A stretch of 64,000 bases of DNA, taken from the NCBI GenBank assembly GCA_019186945.1, contig JABAQJ010000002.1, positions 523,897-587,896 on the forward strand, written 5' to 3'. This document shows positions 58,228-64,000 of this stretch, piece after piece; the first letter of the stretch is position 1, and every line of letters starts with the position of its first letter. Origin of the DNA: Gemmatimonadaceae bacterium. Its GTDB lineage: Bacteria > Gemmatimonadota > Gemmatimonadetes > Gemmatimonadales > Gemmatimonadaceae. A program made the translations under genes and the position numbers. Under the pieces are notes generated by a model. It was not told where the DNA came from, did not search any database, and was given only the letters and a program-made list of their open reading frames with translations.

Positions 58228-58977
58228 ATGTTTCCTTGCATGAGCGATCCCGGATCGACCCAGCTGCAACTCGATGCCGTGGAGGAGGTCCCCGTGTGGC
58301 TCGAGATCAACGGGACACCGGCCGTCACTTGGATGTGCACGCCCGAGCGCCTCGACGATCTCGTCATCGGATGGCTCCATGGGGAGGGCTACATCGAATC
58401 GGCAAACGACGTACTTCGCATGCGACCGTGCTCGCGCGAACCGGGCTTCTGGGTGGATATCGCTCCCGAACGCGTCGCCCGCGTGGATGCGCTGGAACGT
58501 CGGCGCATCCTCGCATCCGGTTGCGGTTCGGTTACCGCATTCATGGGTAGCCTGGCAGACATCCCGATCGGCGCGCCAACGGGGTTCACGCTCGACGTCA
58601 GCACGACCCGAGCGCTCTTCAAGGATCTCTTCGCGCGCGGCGAACGCTACAAGGATACCGGAGGCGTCCACGCCGCGGCGCTGACCGATGGCACGACTCT
58701 GCTCCAACACGCCGAGGATATCGGCCGGCATAACGCCGTCGACAAGGTGATCGGGGCCGCCGTGCAAAGCGGGCATCCCCCGGCCGGCATGATCCTCCTC
58801 GTCACGGGGCGCATCTCCGGCGAACTTGCCTACAAGGCAGCCCGCGCGCGTATCGGAGCCGTTGCCACGCCGTCGATTCCCTCCACGATCGCGGTGGAAG
58901 TAGCGCGCGCCGCCGGGATGACGCTGGTGGGGCGCGCTGTCAGCGCCCATCCGCAGCAGCATCGCTTCTCGCGTTAG
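58228..58977 (+). CDS. fdhD: Formate dehydrogenase accessory sulfurtransferase
   Basis: Passes sulfur from IscS to the molybdenum/tungsten cofactor of formate dehydrogenases. 249 residues from ATG 58228 (or 58240). PERLDDLVIGWLHGEGYI, the Cys loop LASGCGSVTAF, GGVHAAALTD, EDIGRHNAVDKVIG and TGRISGELAYKAARARIG match FdhD. The characterised E. coli protein has CxxC in the loop; here only the first Cys is kept (C-G-S-V), as in a number of homologues. No formate dehydrogenase is in the window. Confidence 0.92.
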   Translation: MFPCMSDPGSTQLQLDAVEEVPVWLEINGTPAVTWMCTPERLDDLVIGWLHGEGYIESANDVLRMRPCSREPGFWVDIAPERVARVDALERRRILASGCGSVTAFMGSLADIPIGAPTGFTLDVSTTRALFKDLFARGERYKDTGGVHAAALTDGTTLLQHAEDIGRHNAVDKVIGAAVQSGHPPAGMILLVTGRISGELAYKAARARIGAVATPSIPSTIAVEVARAAGMTLVGRAVSAHPQQHRFSR

Positions 58978-58979
58978 GT

Positions 58980-59606
58980 ATGCACTGTATCGGCGTCATA
59001 CTGGCGGGCGGAGCGGCGGTCCGGTATGGCGGCCGGCCTAAAGGGCTGGAGACGGTTGCCGGTACCCGCATCGTCGATCGCGTCCGGGACGCACTAGCCG
59101 CGGCCTGCGATGACCTGCTGCTGATCGCCAACGATCCGGAGGCTGACCGCTGGCTTCCCGGGGTCCGCACGGAGCGAGACGTCCTTCAGGGCATCGGCAG
59201 CGTCGCCGGAATCCACGCAGCCCTGGCGCATGCCGGCAGCTCGATCGTGTCGGTCGCCTGGGACATGCCGTTCGTTCCTTCCTCCCTTTTGCTCGCTCTC
59301 AGAACGAAGGCTGCGAGCGAGCGGTCCGACGTTGTCGTCCCGGAAAGCGACTCGCGCCGCGGGCTGGAGCCCATGTGCGCGTTCTACGGACCGGCGTGCC
59401 TGGGGGCAATCGAACGTGCCATCGCCCGGCAGGACCGCCGCATCGTCGCGTTCTTCGACGACGTCCGCGTCACCCGAATCCCTGCCGACGAGGTCGCGCG
59501 CTACGGCGATCCGGCTCACATTTTCATGAACGTGAACACACCGGAGGATCTGGCCCGTGCCGAGCAGTACGCGGCGTCCGCCGCTCCTGGCCATAGTAGG
59601 GCGTAA
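58980..59606 (+). CDS. mobA: Molybdenum cofactor guanylyltransferase
   Basis: Attaches GMP to molybdopterin to make MGD. 208 residues from ATG 58980, two bases after fdhD. Nucleotide-binding VILAGGAAVRYGGRPKGLETVAG, then AWDMPFVP and ESDSRRGLEPMCAFY, and FMNVNTPEDLA near the end. The 3' end overlaps mobB by 50 bases. Together with fdhD, mobB and moeA this implies bis-MGD enzymes elsewhere in the genome. Confidence 0.93.
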   Translation: MHCIGVILAGGAAVRYGGRPKGLETVAGTRIVDRVRDALAAACDDLLLIANDPEADRWLPGVRTERDVLQGIGSVAGIHAALAHAGSSIVSVAWDMPFVPSSLLLALRTKAASERSDVVVPESDSRRGLEPMCAFYGPACLGAIERAIARQDRRIVAFFDDVRVTRIPADEVARYGDPAHIFMNVNTPEDLARAEQYAASAAPGHSRA

Positions 59607-60096
59607 GAACGCCGGCAAGACGACGCTGGTCGTGCGGCTTGCGGCGACGTTGTCGCGGCGTGGTCATCGCGTGATGACCATCAAGCACGGATCGCACACG
59701 TTCAACATCGACCCGGTCACTACCGATACGTATCGCCACTACCACGAGGGGATGGCAGAGCGCGTCGCGATGGTCTCACCTGACAAGTTCGCGCTGGTGA
59801 CGCGGTTGGATGCGCCGTTGTCGGCCGAGGAGGTCGCTTCGCTCTACATGAGCGACGCGGACGTCGTCGTTTGCGAGGGCTTCAAGGCGTCGGCGCTGCC
59901 GCGAGTAGAGGTGCACCGCTCGGCGCTCCATGCAGAGCCGCTCGCGCTCGACGACCTCGACCGCGCGGACCTCTACCGAGCAATCGTAACGGACGACCCC
60001 ACGCTCAACATCGCCATTCCGCTGCTCCCCCTCGATGCCGACGACTGCCTGGACCGCCTCGCTGACCTGGTGGAACGCGATGTCATGGAACGTTAG
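59557..60096 (+). CDS. mobB: Molybdopterin-guanine dinucleotide biosynthesis adaptor GTPase
   Basis: GTP-binding helper of MobA. 179 residues from GTG 59557. Walker A VGRKNAGKTTLVVRLAATL, KHGSHTFNIDPVTTDTYRHY and VVCEGFKASALPRVEVHR are the MobB motifs. Overlaps mobA by 50 bases and dacB by 17; a start closer to PPLLAIVGRK is possible. The TAG stop lies in the octamer CGTTAGGC. Confidence 0.92.
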   Translation: MPSSTRRPPLLAIVGRKNAGKTTLVVRLAATLSRRGHRVMTIKHGSHTFNIDPVTTDTYRHYHEGMAERVAMVSPDKFALVTRLDAPLSAEEVASLYMSDADVVVCEGFKASALPRVEVHRSALHAEPLALDDLDRADLYRAIVTDDPTLNIAIPLLPLDADDCLDRLADLVERDVMER

Positions 60097-61609
60097 GCCG
60101 CGCAACGCGGCGCTGACGATCTGCACCGTCCTGACGCTTGCCGGCTGCGCCTCGACGCGCCAGCCTCTGAGGACGCCGGTGCCACGCGTGGCCTTGCGCC
60201 GAACGATCGATTCGATCGTCGCCCAGCCGCAGTTCCGCAGCGCGCAGCTCGGCATCCTGATCGTCGACCCCGAGCGCGCGGACACGCTCTACTCCCACAA
60301 TGCCGGCAAGCTCTTCATCCCGGCGTCCAACCAGAAGCTGATCACCGGCGCGGTGGCGGTGCACGCGTTAGGTGCCGACTACCGCTTCTCCACCACCGTT
60401 TCCGCTCGCGGAACGATCTCGGGAAATACCCTCGAAGGCGACCTCGTGGTCACCGGAACGGGCGACCCGAGCATGAGCGACCGCATGCGGGGCGACGCGA
60501 TGACAGCGCTCCGCGACATGGCCGATTCGCTGAGCGCACGTGGCGTGCGACGCGTGACCGGCTCCCTTACCAACGGCCCGTCGATCTTCCCCGACGCGAC
60601 GCTCGGCTTCGGCTGGGCGTGGGATGACCTCGACTTTCCGTATTCGGCCGGCGTGGATGCATTGTACCTCAACGAGGGGTTCACGCGGATCGTCGTAAGC
60701 GGTGGGCCTGCCGCCGGCGACATGCCCAGTGCCCTCACTGCACCTGCATCTACGTACCCGATCGTGCGGATGCGCGCGACGACCGTTGCGGCGCCTGCGC
60801 TGACGGCGCTGACGGTTTTCCACGACAGCTCCAACATCGGTAACGTCATTGTCACCGGGAGCGTTCGTGCTGGTGCCGTGGATACGCTCGCGCTGGCGTA
60901 CCGCAACCAGAACGCGGCGTTCCTCACCGCGCTGCAGGAAGCCCTCCGGGAACGCGGCGTCGCACTCGACGGCGGAGTGCGCCTCCAGAACCCGGCCGAT
61001 GCCGGCATCGACACGACCGGATCGTCACACGCCTTCGAACCGGCGGCAATTCCGCTGTTGTCGATCGTTTCGCCTCCGCTCCGCGACATCCTCGCCGTCT
61101 TCGAGAAGACGTCGCAGAACCAGATCGGCGAGATCCTTTTCAAGACGATCGGCTGGCGAACGAGGGGTGTCGGCTCCGCCGAGTCCGGCCGCGCGGCGGT
61201 CACCGCCCAGCTTCTCGCGTGGGGTGCGCCACCCGATGGCTTCGTGGTTCGTGACGGCAGCGGCCTGTCGCGCCACAATGCCGTCACGCCGGAGACCCTG
61301 GCACGTGTCCTTGACGCAATGCGGCAACATGCCGACTTCGCGACGTTCCACGAAGCTCTGCCGATCGCCGGCGTCGATGGAACGATCGCGTCTCGCATGC
61401 GCGGCACGGCCGCTCAGGGAAATCTGCGCGCCAAGACCGGGACGCTCGACATGGTGCGGTCGCTGTCCGGCTATGTGACGACCGCCGACGGGCACTTGCT
61501 GATCGTCGTGCTGCTCGCCAATAGCTGGACAGTGCCCGTCCGGGAGGTCGAGAGAGCGCAGGACGCGATCGTGATCAACCTGGCGCAGCTGCGCCTCGGA
61601 GTATTCTGA
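60080..61609 (+). CDS. dacB: D-alanyl-D-alanine carboxypeptidase/endopeptidase (PBP4, lipoprotein)
   Basis: Class C penicillin-binding protein trimming peptidoglycan. 509 residues from ATG 60080. Signal peptide with a clear lipobox (TLAGCAS, Cys ~23), so it should be a lipoprotein. SxxK in FIPASNQKLITGAVAVHAL (~83), SxN in VRDGSGLSRHNAVTP and KTG in LRAKTGTLDMVRS are intact. The insert domain between SxxK and SxN fits DacB. Unusually it sits inside the molybdenum-cofactor run, overlapping mobB before it and moeA after it (TGATG). Confidence 0.93.
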   Translation: MSWNVRPRNAALTICTVLTLAGCASTRQPLRTPVPRVALRRTIDSIVAQPQFRSAQLGILIVDPERADTLYSHNAGKLFIPASNQKLITGAVAVHALGADYRFSTTVSARGTISGNTLEGDLVVTGTGDPSMSDRMRGDAMTALRDMADSLSARGVRRVTGSLTNGPSIFPDATLGFGWAWDDLDFPYSAGVDALYLNEGFTRIVVSGGPAAGDMPSALTAPASTYPIVRMRATTVAAPALTALTVFHDSSNIGNVIVTGSVRAGAVDTLALAYRNQNAAFLTALQEALRERGVALDGGVRLQNPADAGIDTTGSSHAFEPAAIPLLSIVSPPLRDILAVFEKTSQNQIGEILFKTIGWRTRGVGSAESGRAAVTAQLLAWGAPPDGFVVRDGSGLSRHNAVTPETLARVLDAMRQHADFATFHEALPIAGVDGTIASRMRGTAAQGNLRAKTGTLDMVRSLSGYVTTADGHLLIVVLLANSWTVPVREVERAQDAIVINLAQLRLGVF

Positions 61610-62859
61610 TGCTGTCCGTTTCGGAGGCCTCGGCGCGCATCCTCGCGGATGTTCACCCACTCGCCATCGAACGCGTACCGTTGATCGAGTCCGCGGGTCG
61701 CGTCCTTGCCCAGTCCGCTGTGGCGCGGTACACGTTCCCGCATTGGGACAACTCGGCGATGGACGGATACGCCGTCATCGGCGACGACGTGGATGGCGCC
61801 ACCGCCGAGCGCCCGGTGAGGCTGACGGTGAAGGAAACCGTGGCCGCCGGCGCATTCGCCACCACCGAAGTGACCCGTGGCTCGTGCACCCGGATCATGA
61901 CCGGAGCGCCGCTCCCCGCGGGTGCCGACGGCGTCATTCGCGTCGAGGACACCGATGGCGGCACGTCGATCGTCACCATTCGCAGCGATCGGGACGCCCG
62001 CAGGAATCTACGGCCGCGCGGTGAGGACTTCGTCGAAGGGCAGACCGTCATCGAGGCCGGGGTGCCGATTACGCCGGCGCAGATCGGTGTGCTCGCGAGT
62101 CTTGGGTGTCCCATGGTCGACGTCTACAGGCGACCACGGGTAGCTATCGCGGGATCCGGCGACGAACTCGTCGACCTTGACCGGTTCGAGGAAGTGCTCT
62201 CTGGCCAGCGAATCGTGTCATCCAACAGCTACACGCTGAGCGCGCTCGTTGCCGCGAACGGTGGACTCCCCCAGCTACTCGGCAATGCGGCGGACTCTCT
62301 GGAGTCCGTTCGGGCGATTCTCGAGCGCGCCAAGGGTGCGGATCTCATCGTAACGTCGGCAGGCGCGTCGGTTGGAGAGTTCGACTATACCCGTAGCGCT
62401 CTGGAATCGCTCGGTGCATCCATCGACTTCTGGAGGGTGCGGATGCGCCCCGGAGCGCCAATCGGATTCGGCATGCTGCGTGGAACACCGTGGCTCGGGT
62501 TGCCAGGCAACCCGGTATCGGCAATGGTGACGTTTGAGCTGTTCGTACGACCCGTGATCCGCCGGATGCTGGGTTTCACCAGGATTTTTCGGCGGCCTCT
62601 CCCCGTGGTCCTGGGAGAGACGGTAACCATCGGTGCCAGGCTGACGCACTTCCTGCGCGCGGTGGTTGAAATGGGCCCGCGTGGTGCGGCCACGGCGCGT
62701 CTCGCGGGCCCGCAGGGTTCCGGAATACTTACGTCAATGACGAAAGCAAACGCCTTGCTTATCGTGCCCGAGGATCGCTCTCGAGTGGAGGCTGGGGAGA
62801 CGCTGCATGCGCTCCCGATCTCGGACGACGCATACCTGCACGACCAGTTCGCCCTGTGA
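61609..62859 (+). CDS. moeA: Molybdopterin molybdenumtransferase
   Basis: Inserts molybdate into adenylated molybdopterin. 416 residues from ATG 61609, sharing one base with the dacB stop. Domain order: N-terminal MoeA domain with FPHWDNSAMDGYAVIGDD and RIMTGAPLPAGADGVIRVED, the MoCF-binding domain with AIAGSGDELVDLD, SNSYTLSALVAANGG, VTSAGASVGEFDYT and LGLPGNPVSAMVTFELFV, then domain IV. Length matches. No moaA-E genes are in the window. Confidence 0.95.
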   Translation: MLSVSEASARILADVHPLAIERVPLIESAGRVLAQSAVARYTFPHWDNSAMDGYAVIGDDVDGATAERPVRLTVKETVAAGAFATTEVTRGSCTRIMTGAPLPAGADGVIRVEDTDGGTSIVTIRSDRDARRNLRPRGEDFVEGQTVIEAGVPITPAQIGVLASLGCPMVDVYRRPRVAIAGSGDELVDLDRFEEVLSGQRIVSSNSYTLSALVAANGGLPQLLGNAADSLESVRAILERAKGADLIVTSAGASVGEFDYTRSALESLGASIDFWRVRMRPGAPIGFGMLRGTPWLGLPGNPVSAMVTFELFVRPVIRRMLGFTRIFRRPLPVVLGETVTIGARLTHFLRAVVEMGPRGAATARLAGPQGSGILTSMTKANALLIVPEDRSRVEAGETLHALPISDDAYLHDQFAL

Positions 62860-63554
62860 CTGATGTCGTCGACCCCGTGGCCTGGATTCCGGAGGAATGC
62901 CGTCACCGGTTCGCAATCGTTAGGGACGAAGTCGCGGTAGCGGGTACGCGGTTCGTGCTTGCACGCCCGGAGAGCGCAGAGGATCTGATCTCGGAGCAGG
63001 ACTTTGCCCGCGACGAACGCCTGCCGTATTGGGCGGACGTCTGGCCATCGGCGTTCGCGCTTTGCGATGACATCGTCGAGCGCCCCGGCTCCCTGTTCGG
63101 CCATCGTGGTATCGAACTTGGTTGCGGCGTTGGACTGGTCGCTTGCTGTGCGGCGCGAGCTGGGCTGGAGATGACTGTAGCCGACTACTACGACGACGCA
63201 ATGGCATTCGCCGCGGCGAACGTTCGAGCGAACACCGGCCAGGCGGTGGTGACGCTTCGACTCGATTGGCGCGCGCTACCTGCACAGGTAGAGCGATTCG
63301 ATGTCGTGCTGGCCGCTGATGTGCTCTACGAGCGAGCGTATGGAGCGCTGGTGGCGCAAGCCGTTGGCCGACTGTTGAGTCCCGTCGGACTGGCTGTGGT
63401 TGCGGACCCCGGACGTGTTGGTGCGTCGGCCTTCCTGGATGAAGCCGCGACGCTTGGCCTGTGCCCCGTTCGATACACGCGATCAGTCGTCGTGAGCGGG
63501 CGCAGTCACGACGTCGATGTGTTGGTCCTGAAGCGAACGGCGCCTGGAGTTTGA
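62856..63554 (+). CDS. SAM-dependent methyltransferase (METTL/nicotinamide N-methyltransferase-like)
   Basis: 232 residues from GTG 62856, overlapping the moeA stop (GTGA). RLPYWADVWPSAFALCDDI followed by GIELGCGVGLVACCAARAG is the typical opening of the METTL21/ETFB lysine methyltransferase-like group; ADYYDDAMAFAAANVRAN and DVVLAADVLYERAYG follow. Probably a protein or small-molecule methyltransferase; substrate unknown. Last gene of the + strand run. Confidence 0.82.
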   Translation: MTDVVDPVAWIPEECRHRFAIVRDEVAVAGTRFVLARPESAEDLISEQDFARDERLPYWADVWPSAFALCDDIVERPGSLFGHRGIELGCGVGLVACCAARAGLEMTVADYYDDAMAFAAANVRANTGQAVVTLRLDWRALPAQVERFDVVLAADVLYERAYGALVAQAVGRLLSPVGLAVVADPGRVGASAFLDEAATLGLCPVRYTRSVVVSGRSHDVDVLVLKRTAPGV

Positions 63555-63584
63555 CCCGCACCGCCGACACGACGGCGCGGGTCA
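63552..63584. terminator. Hairpin between convergent genes
   Basis: TGACCCGC (63552-63559), beginning at the methyltransferase stop codon, pairs with GCGGGTCA (63577-63584), with a further four pairs inside (GCCG 63563-63566 with CGGC 63573-63576) around ACACGA. There is no run of Ts on either strand, so efficiency as an intrinsic terminator is doubtful, but position between convergent genes fits a bidirectional stop. Confidence 0.45.
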
Positions 63585-63591
63585 GGAAATC

Positions 63592-64000
63592 TCACTTCTT
63601 GGTGGCGCAGCCGTTGTAGGCCTTCTGGTCGACCCAGACCGTTGCCTTCCATTCCATTTCCGCGTCACCAGCCTTGCACTTGGTCATCGCCAGTGTGATG
63701 TCGATGCGATGCGTATCCGGCTGCATCCGGATCACGGTGAACTCGCGGATGGCCCCGTTGATGGTGGGCGCCTTGTACTCGAACTGGATCGTGTCCGGCT
63801 TCCCTGATGTCTTCGGCCCGTCGAACAGAATGCCGGTCGGCGTCACTTCCACCGACCAGTTCGGGCTCTTGCCCACCATGCTGAACGATTCGGGAGCCGG
63901 GGTCGCGGCGGCAGCAGCGGCGGCAGAATCCATTGCCGCGGTCGAATCAGCCGCCTTGCCCTCGCCACCACCGCCGCAGGCGAACGCGAAGGCAGCGGTA
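63592..64000 (-). CDS. Lipoprotein, function unknown (5' end outside window)
   Basis: The minus-strand frame ends at 63592 and remains open to the window edge. Reading upstream of the internal ATG at 63933 gives a hydrophobic stretch AAFAFACGGGGEGKAADSTA, whose FAFAC-G is a lipobox with the lipid Cys codon at 63978-63976, so the real start lies beyond 64000. An Ala-rich linker is followed by a domain with PNWSVEVTPTGILFDGPK, REFTVIRMQPDTHRIDITLAMTKC and YNGCATKK; two Cys may form a disulfide. No family recognised. Confidence 0.75.
   Translation of the reverse strand, partial: TAAFAFACGGGGEGKAADSTAAMDSAAAAAAATPAPESFSMVGKSPNWSVEVTPTGILFDGPKTSGKPDTIQFEYKAPTINGAIREFTVIRMQPDTHRIDITLAMTKCKAGDAEMEWKATVWVDQKAYNGCATKK

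Noticed and set aside
63592-63933. Complete small gene starting at the internal ATG 63933
   Set aside because: The frame continues upstream into a clear lipobox, so the gene starts beyond the window.

Overview
The window is high-GC bacterial DNA (by eye about two-thirds G+C) with genes tightly packed on both strands. The gene set points to a Gram-negative member of the Gemmatimonadota: a SusC/RagA-type TonB-dependent receptor, LPS inner-core genes (Kdo kinase, heptosyltransferase), several outer-membrane barrels and lipoproteins, acyclic carotenoid genes, and a ubiE-ubiD-ubiA-ubiX cluster of the kind that serves menaquinone synthesis. This phylum assignment is an inference from gene content; there is no rRNA in the window. 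I see no tRNA, CRISPR array, insertion sequence, phage gene or integrase. The region reads as a stable chromosomal core.

Layout. 1-2756 (-): SusC-like receptor, 3' end cut by the window. 3317-6662 (+): crtB-cruF-crtI carotenoid operon. 6666-7568 (-): predicted barrel protein. 7763-14845 (+): protein quality-control block tig-clpP-clpX-lon-engB, then a small exported protein. 14852-19880 (-): Nudix hydrolase, a secretion/pilus ATPase fused to a response-regulator receiver, and a large outer-membrane protein. 19934-24889 (+): trpE, an FHA-GAF-class III cyclase, Kdo kinase and heptosyltransferase. 24880-30538 (-): maf, dtd, glmS, glmM, and an HD-GYP response regulator. 30635-36129 (+): trans-sulfuration enzyme, M48 protease, purD, mutM, and a UvrC-like nuclease. 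36126-40476 (-): phosphoesterase, ubiX, ubiA, ubiD, ubiE. 40598-42967 (+): ECF sigma, anti-sigma and a membrane protein. 42982-50685 (-): SAM hydrolase, MATE, mrp, nrnA, amino-acid permease, guaB. 50727-55411 (-): DUF1232 protein, small Ala-rich protein, two tandem M15-type peptidases, an L,D-transpeptidase and a Cys-less L,D-transpeptidase paralogue. 55508-63554 (+): gpmI, exported protein, queD, fdhD, mobA, mobB, dacB, moeA, methyltransferase. 63592-64000 (-): lipoprotein, 5' end outside the window.

How genes work together. Most operons use 1-4 base stop/start overlaps (ATGA, GTGA, TAGTG, TGATG), implying translational coupling: crtB/cruF, lon/engB, cyclase/Kdo kinase/heptosyltransferase, dtd/maf, M48/purD, mutM/uvrC-like, ubiE/ubiD, ubiA/ubiX, the M15 pair, dacB/moeA/methyltransferase. 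Functional themes are protein folding and degradation, envelope building (UDP-GlcNAc, LPS core, peptidoglycan editing), quinone and molybdenum-cofactor synthesis, and signalling (cyclase, HD-GYP, receiver fusion, ECF sigma).

The most unusual signals are: (i) a dispersed octamer CGTTAGG(C/T), hand-counted 23 times, always on the sense strand, holding most of the TTA codons I found; (ii) an envelope module combining two M15-type peptidases with calcium-loop-like insertions and an active/inactive pair of L,D-transpeptidases; (iii) strong terminators placed almost directly upstream of the lon and nrnA start codons.
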